Assembly (NCBI RefSeq): GCF_900143565.1
Contig: NZ_FREX01000006.1
Coordinates: forward strand, 63,753 to 127,752
Reading direction: 5' to 3'
Source: Pseudovibrio sp. Alg231-02
GTDB taxonomy: Bacteria; Pseudomonadota; Alphaproteobacteria; Rhizobiales; Stappiaceae
DNA length: 64,000 nt
Part shown: one piece after another, positions 45,846 through 54,250 of the stretch
How positions within the stretch are numbered: position 1 is the stretch's first letter
How the letters are laid out: each line of letters starts with the position of its first letter
Notes under the pieces: model-generated
What the model was told of the DNA's origin: nothing
The model's database searches: none
What the model saw: the letters and a program-made list of their open reading frames with translations, nothing else
Made by a program: the position numbers and the translations under genes

Positions 45846-47717
45846 TCACGGTATCCATACATACGGGTCATAAACACCTATTCTCCCTTTCAATTGCAGG
45901 CCTTGGAATGCACGGTTGAATGCCTTGCGGCGTGCCTCTGATGATCCTGTTGGGCTGATGCCCATTTGATAAGCTTGCTGACGCCAACACTCGATGGTGA
46001 TGGTGTTCACGTCCTTGGGGATCTCTTCCGGAGTGATTGGAGGTTTTTGGCCGTGAACACACACGGCTTCCTGAAGCGCCCGCATGGCAATCTCCTGAGA
46101 AGCAGGCAGCCTCGGTTTTTGCCCTCTTTCTGTCTCGCCCGTATCCGCAGGCTCAATGACACATGACGTTATTTCATCGCCATCTTCATCAAGGCCGAGA
46201 ACCGTTTGCGAGAGCGTGAAGCGGAAGGTCTGACCGTCTTCGCCGTCTTTCTGCTTGTCGATTGTCGCGAGGCAGGTTTCGCTTTCTCCAATACGTTCCA
46301 GTTCAATCACAGTGTCCGCGCAATCTCTCAGGGTGGACGCGCCACGCATGCCGCGCTCTTTGTCCTTTCCGGTGTGGTGGACGATGAGAATGTGAGCATT
46401 GGTTTTCTTTCTGAGTTCTTCGACATTGACGATGAATGCCGCCATGTCGCGTGGGTCTGCATCCGTGCCGCCCGCCATCATGCGGGAGAGCGTGTCGATG
46501 ATGATGAGAGAGACGGGAGCGCCTGCCATCTCACCAATGCTGGCAATGTCATTCGCCAACTGGGAGACGGGGCTTTCCGGTGTGCGCATGTCCAAGGCTG
46601 TCGGGATCATGGCGAACGGGATGCGCTCTGTGATGCCGTGCCGCTCGCGCCATGCCTTGAGGCGCTGTCTGGCTCCAGTCGCGCCTTCTCCTGCGATGTA
46701 GGCGACTGTGCCAGTCTTCACACGGTTGTCGAACCACTCCATGTCTGCGGCAATGCGCAGGCCGAGGTCAATTGCCATGAAGCTCTTGCCAACGCCTGAG
46801 GGGCCAAACAGGACGGACATTTCGCCTGAGGCCAGAATGTTCTTGATGAGCCATGAGCGGGGAGGCGCGTTGTCTTCCTCTCCAAACCAGATGGTTGGAA
46901 AGTGTGTTCTGGTTGGTCGCCATGTTTCTGCGGTTTCGGTGGCTGTGTTGAAAGCCTCTACGGTGCCGCCCTGATCAAGCCAGTCGGAAACATCTCCCTT
47001 GGCTTGCAGGTTTGGCAGGCGCACCACGGCCACGCGCTCGGCAACCTCGCGGAGGTTCTTGGCGACGATGTCCCGGTGTTCGCTGCCAGCTTCGTCATTG
47101 TCCGGCAGGATGAAAACGCGGGCGCCTTTGAAATAGTCTGCGAAATGGTTCGGCCACTTCTTCGCGCCGCCCGGGTTGCAGGTTGCGACGATGCCGAGGC
47201 TGGCAAGGCGGTCTACATCCTTCTCGCCTTCGACGATGTATACGGGCCGCTCCAGTGCGAGAGCTTCGGTTAATTCTGTGAGACGGTAGGGGATGAGGCG
47301 TGTGCCTTTGACCTTCCACTCCCATCCGCCATTGGGGAGAGGGCGGCGCTGTCTGAAGGTCTTTGGCTCCATGCGCACGACCTGGTAAAGCAGCTCTCCG
47401 GCCTCATTGCGGTAATCGTACTCGGCGACAACCTTTCCCTTGCTGCTGACATGGGGCTGTCCGGCAAAGTCACCAAACTCTGACTTGAGCCAGTTTACTG
47501 CTTCTTCTTTGGAGCCGCCGTTGACGTGCTTCACCAGATCGATGACGCCTCCGCCTGTGTCCGCTTCAAAGTCTTTCCATGTGCCTTTGGCTTCACCTGC
47601 AATGTTTACTTTCAAGCTGCCATTGGTTCCAAAGCGCAGCTCGCGACTAGAGGCGCTGGTTGCTTCTCCGAGAAGCCGCTTTGCTGTTGGTTCTATGAAG
47701 CTCGAAAAGTCTGTCAC
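45846..47717 (-). CDS. Primase-helicase (TOPRIM plus RepA/DnaB-like ATPase)
   Basis: A 623-residue replication protein. Residues ~20-75 resemble a primase N-terminal domain without zinc cysteines. A TOPRIM domain lies near 150-240 (VYIVEGEKDVDRLASLGIVATCNPGGAKKW, FILPDNDEAGSEHRD). The RecA-like ATPase covers ~290-500 (VLFGPSGVGKSFMAIDLGLRI, VSLIIIDTLSRMMAGGTDADPRDMAAFIVNVEELRKKTNAHILIVHHTGKDKERGMRGASTLRDCADT). The C-terminal ~100 residues contain a probable winged helix. GTG 47717 overlaps the stop of the gene before (GTGA). Satellites usually replicate by such a protein with a nearby origin. Confidence 0.9.
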   Translation of the reverse strand: MTDFSSFIEPTAKRLLGEATSASSRELRFGTNGSLKVNIAGEAKGTWKDFEADTGGGVIDLVKHVNGGSKEEAVNWLKSEFGDFAGQPHVSSKGKVVAEYDYRNEAGELLYQVVRMEPKTFRQRRPLPNGGWEWKVKGTRLIPYRLTELTEALALERPVYIVEGEKDVDRLASLGIVATCNPGGAKKWPNHFADYFKGARVFILPDNDEAGSEHRDIVAKNLREVAERVAVVRLPNLQAKGDVSDWLDQGGTVEAFNTATETAETWRPTRTHFPTIWFGEEDNAPPRSWLIKNILASGEMSVLFGPSGVGKSFMAIDLGLRIAADMEWFDNRVKTGTVAYIAGEGATGARQRLKAWRERHGITERIPFAMIPTALDMRTPESPVSQLANDIASIGEMAGAPVSLIIIDTLSRMMAGGTDADPRDMAAFIVNVEELRKKTNAHILIVHHTGKDKERGMRGASTLRDCADTVIELERIGESETCLATIDKQKDGEDGQTFRFTLSQTVLGLDEDGDEITSCVIEPADTGETERGQKPRLPASQEIAMRALQEAVCVHGQKPPITPEEIPKDVNTITIECWRQQAYQMGISPTGSSEARRKAFNRAFQGLQLKGRIGVYDPYVWIP

Positions 47718-47890
47718 TGCACAAGCTCCAGCACTTTGGCGAGCTTCAGCAGGCGTTCGCTGGCTTCTTCTTTCTCGACTAGAAACGTCTCTGGATTTGA
47801 TCTGCGGCGAGTGCCGATCCTGCGCACTTCATAGGCGATGGCCTTCAGCTCTTGCGGGACATTCAGGGAGGCTGTTTGCAGACTGTTCAT
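47714..47890 (-). CDS. Small hypothetical protein before the primase
   Basis: A 58-residue ORF starting at ATG 47890 with GGGGAGGAAG at a good distance. The protein is basic and helical (SLNVPQELKAIAYEVRRIGTRRRSNPETFLVEKEEASERLLKLAKVLELVQ). The stop overlaps the primase GTG, so the two are coupled. No family recognised; it may be an early regulator of the element. Confidence 0.6.
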   Translation of the reverse strand: MNSLQTASLNVPQELKAIAYEVRRIGTRRRSNPETFLVEKEEASERLLKLAKVLELVQ

Positions 47891-48016
47891 GGCCGCTTCC
47901 TCCCCTCTGAGAAGGGAGAAAAAGGGGCTGGTCGTTTTGAGAAAAAGCCCAATAGTTTCAGTGGGGGTGTTGCCGAGGCTGGGCAAACTAAAGCATTGAT
48001 TTTAAGTCGACAGGTT

Positions 48017-48038
48017 AATCCCTGTCTCTCCGCCATTA
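48017..48038. repeat. Right attachment site (attR)
   Basis: An exact 22-base duplicate of 35481-35502 (end of tRNA-Ser). Only the 3' tRNA part is present, no full tRNA. It marks the right end of the element, about 125 bases after the small gene at 47890. Confidence 0.92.
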
Positions 48039-48260
48039 ATTCCCCTGAAAATCAGAATAACTCGATGCCATCTGGCGATTTTTCTGCGTTTTTCTTTCCA
48101 ATCTTCCCGATATCACATCTTATTGCTGAGTTAGTCCATCGCAGGCAGTTCTCATGCTGCTGATGTTTCTCATTTTCAGATGCTCTCAGCGCTCACACAT
48201 AATGTTGAATTCAATTTTAAGTTGATGTAATTGCCATGAGCAATTATGAGTGAGGATTAA

Positions 48261-48629
48261 ATGATAGATTTTGATGTCCATAGCGAATTCTCGTTGTCAT
48301 CAGATGACAGCTTTGCAGAGCTGGTGCCAGGGCTGCTGATTGAGGGGGAAGAAGTTTTAGGTTCTTATTCAACTGGTCGGGATGGCGTTGTTTTTACAAA
48401 CTTACGGGTTATGCCAATCGACGTGCAGGGCTTTACCGGCAAGAAGCGTGACTTCACATCGCTCCCTTATAAGAAGGTGACGGCGTATTCTGTCGAGACA
48501 GCTGGCACGCTGGACGCAGATGTTGAGCTCGACCTCGTTATATCTGGGCTTGGGAAGGTGAAGTTCAGGTTCTACAACCTGGAGGAGATGGTTGAGATCT
48601 CCCGTCACATCGCGAAGGCCATCCTTTAA
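48261..48629 (+). CDS. PH-domain protein, bacterial PH family
   Basis: A 122-residue cytosolic protein with a bacterial PH fold (YF FT type): GLLIEGEEVLGSYSTGRDGVVFTNLRVMPIDVQGFTGKKRDFTSLPYKKVTAYSVETAGTLDADVELDLVISGLGKVKFRFYNLEEMVEISRHIAKAIL. The FTNLRV and LPYKKVTAYSVETAG motifs fit closely. The function of these proteins is unknown. It stands alone between the satellite and a LysR gene. Confidence 0.82.
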   Translation: MIDFDVHSEFSLSSDDSFAELVPGLLIEGEEVLGSYSTGRDGVVFTNLRVMPIDVQGFTGKKRDFTSLPYKKVTAYSVETAGTLDADVELDLVISGLGKVKFRFYNLEEMVEISRHIAKAIL

Positions 48630-48652
48630 GCAATCGGCCGATTACAAAGCTC

Positions 48653-48682
48653 ACCTGCGGGCTGAAGAGATAGACCGCAGGT
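48653..48682. terminator. Hairpin after the PH-domain gene
   Basis: ACCTGCGG and CCGCAGGT form an 8-bp stem with a 14-base loop between two convergent genes. There is no long T-tract. Confidence 0.45.
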
Positions 48683-48693
48683 ATGCAGCGCAC

Positions 48694-49554
48694 TCACACC
48701 GCGCCAGCACCCCGCCCGCGATGCTGTTCAATCACCTGGACGATCCGGTCGGTCATCATCCGCACCTCGGGCAGGTGCCTCCGGTCATCATGCATTGTCA
48801 CCCACTGGTGTTTCGTCAGGTCCTCAATCACTGGTCCGCATCGCCGTAAGTGAGGCGACGTATCCCCCAGAAAGCTTGGCAGAATGGAAGCGCCAGCGCC
48901 TGCGCACAGCAGGTCCAGCAGGGTGTGTTGAGAGCTCACTTGCATCACCATCTCACTGCCATGCTGCTCCAGCAACCAGCGTGAGGATTTTGTCGTGGCG
49001 TACTCCGGCGCGATGCCGAGCCACCGCTGTTCCACCGCCGCATCAGCTCCCACTGCTACATAGGGCGCGAACTCCACGGGTGGCAGACGCTTGCTCGCCA
49101 GCCCGATCTCTGCAGGCGCTGAGCTGCGCAGGCCAATGTCGATCTCGCGTTTTTTGATGTTCAGCCGGTCCTCACTGGTAATGAACACCACCTCAAACCC
49201 GTCCTCCGGCTTGCACAGAGCACCAATATGCATGCTGAGAAACTTCATGGTCCAGCTTCCGGCAGAAACCCGAACTTGCGGCCTGCGAGACTTCGCGCTC
49301 AGCCACTGCTCAAACCCGGCATAGGCGCACTGAAACGGCTCCAGCTGCTCCAGCACATCCCGCCCGTCCTCGGTCAGTACATACCCGGCCTGCACCCGAT
49401 CAAACAGCTTCAGCCCCACATCCTCTTCCAGCTGCTGCATGCGGCGGCTCAGCGTCGCCGGACTACACGCCAGCCTCTGCGCGGCTTCACTCAGCGTACC
49501 GCAAGCCGCAAGCACGAGGAATGCATTGAGATTATCCAGCAATCGAACCTTCAT
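48694..49554 (-). CDS. LysR-family transcriptional regulator
   Basis: A 286-residue regulator; ATG 49554 (MKVRLLDNLNAFLVLAACGTLSEAAQRLACSPATLSRRMQQLEEDVGLKLFDRVQAGYVLTEDG) matches the usual LysR N-terminus, while the upstream extension does not. An effector-binding domain follows from about residue 90. The C-terminus is basic. It is divergent from a tiny membrane protein gene at 49647. Target unknown. Confidence 0.88.
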   Translation of the reverse strand: MKVRLLDNLNAFLVLAACGTLSEAAQRLACSPATLSRRMQQLEEDVGLKLFDRVQAGYVLTEDGRDVLEQLEPFQCAYAGFEQWLSAKSRRPQVRVSAGSWTMKFLSMHIGALCKPEDGFEVVFITSEDRLNIKKREIDIGLRSSAPAEIGLASKRLPPVEFAPYVAVGADAAVEQRWLGIAPEYATTKSSRWLLEQHGSEMVMQVSSQHTLLDLLCAGAGASILPSFLGDTSPHLRRCGPVIEDLTKHQWVTMHDDRRHLPEVRMMTDRIVQVIEQHRGRGAGAV

Positions 49555-49646
49555 TTTTGAAAACTGCTTTTGAAATTTGGCCGCTATCCGGCAGAAAGAA
49601 CACAAGGAAAGATAGGCTTAGTTCTCCTCAAAGAAAAGAAGCCAGA

Positions 49647-49817
49647 ATGTTGATTTTCCCACTTCGTGAACCTGATAGACACCCACCAAACCCAACGCCG
49701 CGGCAGTTGGAAGACTATTACACCAACTACGCCAGCGCCTGCGCGCGGCCCTATTACATCGCGCTGGCCTCTATCATGGCGGTCGTCTTCATACTGTTCT
49801 GCATTTTTACGCCATAA
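49647..49817 (+). CDS. Small single-span membrane protein
   Basis: A 56-residue ORF, MLIFPLREPDRHPPNPTPRQLEDYYTNYASACARPYYIALASIMAVVFILFCIFTP, with one C-terminal membrane span (about residues 36-55) and a proline-rich polar N-terminus. An A/G-rich sequence upstream could be a weak ribosome binding site. Small inner-membrane proteins of this type are common; no family is known to me. It is divergent from the LysR gene, which may control it. Confidence 0.5.
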   Translation: MLIFPLREPDRHPPNPTPRQLEDYYTNYASACARPYYIALASIMAVVFILFCIFTP

Positions 49818-49856
49818 CACCAGCACAAAGCTCTGGCCTGCGGAGCGCGTTACTCA

Positions 49857-49875
49857 CCGCAGACCAGCAGGGTGC
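49857..49875. repeat. Edge of an inverted duplication shared with 61603-61621
   Basis: A 19-base stretch here is the exact reverse complement of 61603-61621. It lies downstream of the small gene in both copies, showing that the duplication extends beyond the gene and its leader. Confidence 0.7.
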
Positions 49876-50074
49876 ATGCGCTTGCGAATGCCGGTCGCGG
49901 GCAAACAACAAACGAGAGGGCGGCAGACAAAGGGTGGTGAGGCTCCGCCCACGGCGAAACGCCACTTTGCACCGGCACAGTGAAAGGCACACCTCATACA
50001 TCGAGTAGAATGACGAGAAGAGGCGCTAACGCAGCCGAACAGGGCAGGGGGCTCAGCGCCCCGCGCCCAACCCG

Positions 50075-50347
50075 TTACTCAAGAAGCGTCAATGTTGTAC
50101 TGATCGGTTGTGGGTCGACGACCTGCTGTAGAACCCCACAGGTCTTTCTCAACGCTTCTATGCGGTCTGGCAAGGCATAATGCAAAGTGAACAAAGCATC
50201 CCGCTCACTGCTCTGGTTCATCCGCTCACTCAGCACAAGCTGCTGAAAATAAGCAAGATTTTCAAGATCAGAAACAGCGATGAGAACTTCATCTAACTCA
50301 TTATCGATAGTATTTGTGGCGCTGTCCGCGCATGCAGAATCGTCCAT
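50075..50347 (-). CDS. Small conserved protein, paralog of the one at 61217
   Basis: A 90-residue protein beginning MDDSACADSATNT. It aligns along its full length with the 61217-61489 product, with about two thirds of residues identical (NLAY.QQLVLSER, ERDALFTLH.AL.DR.EAL). Mostly helical, no membrane span, N-terminal cysteine. The upstream ~200 bases are also conserved in both copies (see leader entry). Family unknown to me; the twin copies and shared leader suggest regulation by RNA structure. Confidence 0.75.
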   Translation of the reverse strand: MDDSACADSATNTIDNELDEVLIAVSDLENLAYFQQLVLSERMNQSSERDALFTLHYALPDRIEALRKTCGVLQQVVDPQPISTTLTLLE

Positions 50348-50399
50348 TCCAATCCCCTTACTGACTAGGGTGTTGAAGATCCGCAACGCCAAAAAAGCT

Positions 50400-50566
50400 T
50401 CCTAGGGCTCGCTGGCGAGCGGGAGGCTAGAAACCTGAGTCAGACAGGCGAGCTTATTCCCCCCCGAAGGAGGTGTTGTATTCACCGCCCTCCCGCTCAT
50501 AGCAAAGGGTCTGCGCACTATAGATAGGCACAAAAAAACCGCTAGACTACGGGAGCGGGTACCGCT
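50400..50566 (-). ncRNA. Conserved structured leader, copy A
   Basis: Read leftwards from 50566: AGCGGTACCCGCT, then CTAGCGG followed by seven Ts, then GAGCGGGAGG (complement of 50489-50498), an inner CCTCC-TTC-GGGGG hairpin, and CCTCCCGCTC that can close a long stem (50417-50426), running into the palindrome GCTCGC-TG-GCGAGC (50407-50420). The same layout occurs in copy B at 60999-61162 with substitutions that keep the pairs. It lies between promoter and start codon of the 50347 gene. Two sets of mutually exclusive stems make it look like an attenuator. Confidence 0.6.
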
Positions 50567-50862
50567 GACGTGAGGTTTCTAGGCCTCACATATGAGTGTG
50601 AAACACAACCCCACAACCTGTCAACGCCCAAACCCAAAACCTCCCCCACTCATGCATTATTGCAACGGTCAGAGAGGGACTTCCCTCAACGGTTTGAAGG
50701 CGCCGCCCCTACGGTGTCATCCCGGGCGAAGCGCAGCGAAGACCCGGGACCCATTCCACCTCACCACCAACGCCACACTCGCCAATCAACAAAGCCCTCA
50801 CCACAAACACCCGAAAGCTCTCCAACCATAGTGCTCGCGATAAAACGCAAAGCAGCCCCCAC

Positions 50863-51095
50863 GGTGTCTTCCCGGGCGAAGACCCGGGACCCATACCCCC
50901 GGTATCAATGGGGCACACCAAGAGGCAGCAACAGAGCACAATCTTCGTCAGCTTTCACCTCAACAAACACCTTCAGCCATCAAATGAAGCTTGCATTGGC
51001 ACAGGGAGGAGCAATTCGGGGAGGCCTCGTCTCCCTCCCTGCATAAATCAGCACCGCAAGTGGTTATAGATCCCGGCTCAATGGCCGGGAAGACA
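50863..51095. repeat. MITE-like element, copy 1
   Basis: About 233 bases bounded by inverted repeats; the left end is GGTGTCTTCCCGG and the right end CCGGGAAGACATT. Each end carries a REP-like dyad (CCCGGGCGAAGACCCGGG at the left, TCCCGGCTCAATGGCCGGGA at the right). The interior matches copy 2 at 51217-51451 closely. The two copies form a tandem repeat with a period of about 354 bases. Confidence 0.75.
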
Positions 51096-51216
51096 TTGGA
51101 GGCGAACGCTCTGCTCATCAGTTCCACTGCAAAGCCAGCCCATCTCAAACCACAGTGCCCTCACACCCCATGCTTCCCCTCAGAGCCCACAACCCTGAAG
51201 CCCCACATCCCCTCCT

Positions 51217-51451
51217 GGTGTCATCCCGGGCGAAGACCCGGGACCCATACCCCCGGTATCAATGGGGCACACCAAGAGGCAGCAACAGAGCACAATCTTC
51301 CTCTGCTTTCGCCTCAATAAACACCTTCAGTCATCAAATGAAGCTCGCACTGTCACAGGGAGAAGCAATTCGGGGAAGCCGTGTCTCCCTCCCTGCATAC
51401 ATCAGCACTGCAAGTGGTTATAGATCCCGGCTCAATGGCCGGGATGACACC
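51217..51451. repeat. MITE-like element, copy 2
   Basis: About 235 bases with perfect 13-bp terminal inverted repeats (GGTGTCATCCCGG / CCGGGATGACACC). The left end of copy 1 has TCTT and its right end AAGA, so the variation is paired between the ends. No transposase gene is inside. Single partial copies of the left-end dyad lie at 50715-50755 and 51569-51605. Confidence 0.8.
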
Positions 51452-51726
51452 AGAGGCGACTACTCTGCTCATCATTTTCACTGGGAAACCAGCCCTATCT
51501 CATACCACAACGCCCTCGCACCAATGCCTCCACTCAGAGCCGCACCCTTTAAACCCCCACGTCCCCTCGGTGTCATCCCGGGCGAAGACCCGGGATCCAT
51601 AACCACTAACGTAGTTTCGTGTATCTAAAATAATTGGGGAGCCGTACTTATCTAGAATATTTCTTTCTGAGTTCTGCATAATATGATGCAGAAAAGTACT
51701 AAGAAACTAGGTGAGCTTGTTTGGTA

Positions 51727-52164
51727 ATGGTAAGGCGATCGTATTTATTTAGTCTGTTTATAGTACTGCTTTCATTTTCAAGTGTTTCGAATGCTGAAAC
51801 ATACCGTTGCGTAACAATGTCATCTGTAGGGTTTGAAGCTGGTCAGGGCTGGAAGCCAGCTAGGTTTGCAAATCGCCCTGTTTACCTAATTAGGAGAATG
51901 GATGAAGTAGAACGTGATAATATCCTCATTTTGCCTGATCCCAAGATAAATGGCCGGTTTTCAAAGGAGGGGGAGCTCATCGAGAAAGGATTTTGTGAGA
52001 TCACTGAGTTAGAGATCAGCTGTAACTCCTCTCTTGGTGAACTCTATATGGCACAAAAGAATGGCAGGTTTACTCTTTCGAGAATAAGGGGATACATTTT
52101 GAGTATAGATGAGGATGTTTTTCTAGATATTGGTACTTGCTCTTTGCTTGAGCAAAATCATTAG
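51727..52164 (+). CDS. Small secreted hypothetical protein
   Basis: A 145-residue protein with a Sec signal (MVRRSYLFSLFIVLLSFSSVSNA, cleavage after SNA near residue 24). The mature part ETYRCVTMSSVGFEAGQGWKPARFANRPVYLIRRMDEVERDNIL has cysteines at about five positions, suggesting disulfides in the periplasm. ATG 51727 is preceded by AGGTGAG. It is AT-rich compared to the surrounding area. A second small secreted protein gene follows nine bases after. Function not known. Confidence 0.7.
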   Translation: MVRRSYLFSLFIVLLSFSSVSNAETYRCVTMSSVGFEAGQGWKPARFANRPVYLIRRMDEVERDNILILPDPKINGRFSKEGELIEKGFCEITELEISCNSSLGELYMAQKNGRFTLSRIRGYILSIDEDVFLDIGTCSLLEQNH

Positions 52165-52173
52165 GAAGAACCT

Positions 52174-52635
52174 ATGTTTATGAAGCAGTTTTTGAGAATA
52201 TCAATTCTCGGGTTTATGATTTTGTGCACTTCTACGTTTGTGCTTGCTAAGGACTATGTGCGAACGGCTAGAGTTGGCTACGCATTATGGGAATGCGCTG
52301 CTCTTGGATCAATCACAAAAGAAGATAGCAAGCAAAGAGAGGTGTTCTTCGAGAAAGGGCATCAAGAATTGACAAAGCTGTTTTCCGGTCTTCTTGAAGG
52401 AAAAGTAGCTGAAGAAGATTGGAACCAGATGCCAATTGGCTTAACGCTAGGATTAAGTGGAGGGCCATCGCTTGAGTTTAGACTTGGAGTCTTGTGGGCA
52501 GGTATCATAGAAAATGTGTATGAAAGTACTCTACCAGAACAAAAAAGTTTGAGCTGGGATGATAAAAAAATGCTCCAGAAAAATGCTGCGCAAAAGAAAA
52601 TTCAAATGAAGAATTGTGGGTTGTTAGTGCCCTAG
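52174..52635 (+). CDS. Small secreted hypothetical protein, second of a pair
   Basis: A 153-residue protein with signal MFMKQFLRISILGFMILCTSTFVLA (cleavage near residue 25). The mature chain KDYVRTARVGYALWECAALGSITKEDSKQREVFFEKGHQELTKLF has one Cys early and one near the C-terminus (MKNCGLLVP), likely paired. The pattern is like that of periplasmic proteins of phage- or island-linked type. Start has AGGAAG before it. Co-transcribed with the gene at 51727. Function not known; both genes differ from neighbours in base composition. Confidence 0.7.
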   Translation: MFMKQFLRISILGFMILCTSTFVLAKDYVRTARVGYALWECAALGSITKEDSKQREVFFEKGHQELTKLFSGLLEGKVAEEDWNQMPIGLTLGLSGGPSLEFRLGVLWAGIIENVYESTLPEQKSLSWDDKKMLQKNAAQKKIQMKNCGLLVP

Positions 52636-53139
52636 AGGTACGAGCTAAAGTTGCTCATGTACTTTGGCTCCCCTTCCCATCCTCCGCCATTTCCGTTACC
52701 CTCCACACACCACCACCAATCCTCAAAGGATTCCCAATGCCGCTGCGCATGCACATCGCTGTAAAAATCACCGCCCGTGTCCATGATGGTCCGGCGTGTG
52801 GGCGATTTATGCGCTTGGCTTAAAAGCTCCTAATGCATGAGTGAGAACCGCACTGCAGAGCTAATGTGCTCGCCCGTTTGTGCGTCTTCATTCAGGCAAG
52901 AGCGTTTAGGCAGCGGGGCAGGGCGTGCCATTCCACGAGCAGCCCCAGCGGGTGTTTTTATCGTAATTCCTCAGTTTCCGCTGAAAAACGGGAGTATTGA
53001 GGAAATCTAAGAGGCTGATTATCAATCAGCCCCTTTATTGCGCTGCCAGCATTCGCTAAAAGACCTCCACGAATTTTATTTGCCCGGCTGGGACTCAGGT
53101 CCCAATCAGCTGCTGGCACATCCAAACCCTTGAGGGATT
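52636..53139. other. Intergenic region before pheS, two hairpins, no gene seen
   Basis: About 500 bases. TTCCTCA (52968-52974) and TGAGGAA (52998-53004) form a hairpin with further inner pairing; GGCTGATT and AATCAGCC (53013-53031) form an 8-bp stem with a 3-base loop followed by CCTTT. They could be an attenuator of pheST, but I found no leader peptide rich in Phe codons and no T-box. The rpmI-rplT genes often found before pheS are absent here. Confidence 0.45.
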
Positions 53140-54222
53140 ATGTCCGACCTCGAAACACTCGAAGCCGAGATTAACACCGCGATTGCCGGTGCTGACTCCG
53201 AAGCCGCACTGGAAGACGTGCGCGTTGCCGCCCTTGGCAAAAAGGGCAGCGTTTCTGAAAAATTGAAAACGCTTGGCAAAATGAGCCCGGAAGAGCGCAA
53301 GGAAATGGGTCCTGCGCTCAACGGCCTGAAAAACCGCGTTGGTGATGCTATCACCGCTCGTAAAGACGTGTTGAAGGTTGAGGCACTCAACGCGCGCCTC
53401 GCCTCTGAAACCGTTGATGTGAGCCAGCCACTGCGCACCACTCCGGCAGAAGAAGGCCGCATTCACCCGATTTCTCAGGTGACTGACGAGCTGATCGCCA
53501 TCTTCGCTGACATGGGCTTCTCCGTTGCTGAAGGTCCGGACATCGAGACGGATGAGCTGAACTTCACCGCGCTCAACTTCCCGGAAGGCCACCCGGCCCG
53601 CGAAATGCACGACACCTTCTTCTTCAACGAGAAGGAAGACGGCGAGCGCATGTTGCTGCGCACGCACACATCCCCGGTGCAGATCCGCGCGATGAAATCT
53701 CAGGAGCCACCGCTGCGCCTGATCATGCCGGGCCGCACATACCGTTGTGACAGCGACCAGACCCACACACCAATGTTCCACCAGCTGGAAGGCCTCGTGA
53801 TCGACAAGACCACGCATATCGGCCACCTGAAGGGCACATTGGAAGAGTTCCTCAAAGCGTTCTTCGAAGTGGATGATGTAGAGCTGCGCTTCCGCCCAAG
53901 CTTCTTCCCGTTCACCGAGCCATCCATGGAAGTGGACGTGAAGTGCGACCGCTCCGGCGCTGAAGTGAAAATCGGTACCGGCAACGACTGGATGGAAATC
54001 CTCGGCTGCGGCATGGTGCATTCCAACGTTCTGCGCAACTGTGGTCTCGACCCGGATGTGTACCAGGGTTTCGCATGGGGCATCGGCATCGACCGTCTGG
54101 CTATGCTGAAATACGGCATGAACGATCTGCGCGCCTTCTTTGATGCAGACGTCCGCTGGCTCAAGCACTACGGCTTCCGCCCGCTGGATATGCCAGCGCT
54201 GGTCTCCGGTCTTTCCAAGTAA
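53140..54222 (+). CDS. pheS: Phenylalanine-tRNA ligase alpha subunit
   Basis: A 360-residue subunit, catalytic part of the (alpha beta)2 enzyme that charges tRNA-Phe. The N-terminal ~90 residues form a coiled coil. The class II core shows [54 protein letters not shown] (motif 1 area), [12 protein letters not shown] and [25 protein letters not shown] (motif 2), and [32 protein letters not shown] (motif 3). Start ATG 53140. It is 28 bases upstream of pheT. Confidence 0.98.
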   Translation: MSDLETLEAEINTAIAGADSEAALEDVRVAALGKKGSVSEKLKTLGKMSPEERKEMGPALNGLKNRVGDAITARKDVLKVEALNARLASETVDVSQPLRTTPAEEGRIHPISQVTDELIAIFADMGFSVAEGPDIETDELNFTALNFPEGHPAREMHDTFFFNEKEDGERMLLRTHTSPVQIRAMKSQEPPLRLIMPGRTYRCDSDQTHTPMFHQLEGLVIDKTTHIGHLKGTLEEFLKAFFEVDDVELRFRPSFFPFTEPSMEVDVKCDRSGAEVKIGTGNDWMEILGCGMVHSNVLRNCGLDPDVYQGFAWGIGIDRLAMLKYGMNDLRAFFDADVRWLKHYGFRPLDMPALVSGLSK

Positions 54223-54250
54223 TTTGGTCCAAACGTAAAGAGCTAATAAA

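Larger units (their letters stand above)
35481..48038. mobile_element. Integrated phage satellite-like element with head genes but no tail genes (12.56 kb)
   Basis: The element lies between two identical 22-base copies of the tRNA-Ser 3' end (35481-35502 and 48017-48038). It holds a tyrosine integrase, a primase-helicase, terminase small (Nu1-like) and large (GpA-like) subunits, a lambda-type portal, a protease-capsid fusion, a gpW-like connector and a DUF2190 cement-like protein, all with intact ORFs and overlapping starts. No tail, baseplate, holin or endolysin gene is present. This set matches capsid-forming phage-inducible islands, which make their own heads and use helper-phage tails. 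A degraded prophage is the alternative, but the missing genes are missing as a block while the rest is neat. Confidence 0.8.

Noticed and set aside
45589-45858. 89-residue ORF between primase and terS
   Set aside because: It runs through the 17-bp inverted repeat and iterons, has no protein-like pattern or ribosome binding site, and reads the repeat as Pro/Cys/Arg runs.
35481-48038. Complete prophage
   Set aside because: No tail, baseplate, holin or lysin genes; 12.56 kb is too small. Described instead as a satellite-like element.
50570-51628. Overlapping ORFs of 100-160 residues in the MITE area
   Set aside because: They translate the two repeat units, so they repeat each other, are rich in Pro and Ser, and lack start signals.
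52662-52690. Sequence like a tRNA 3' end (CTCCGCCA) before pheS
   Set aside because: Only about 20 bases look alike; no cloverleaf can be built and no second att copy was found to pair with it.
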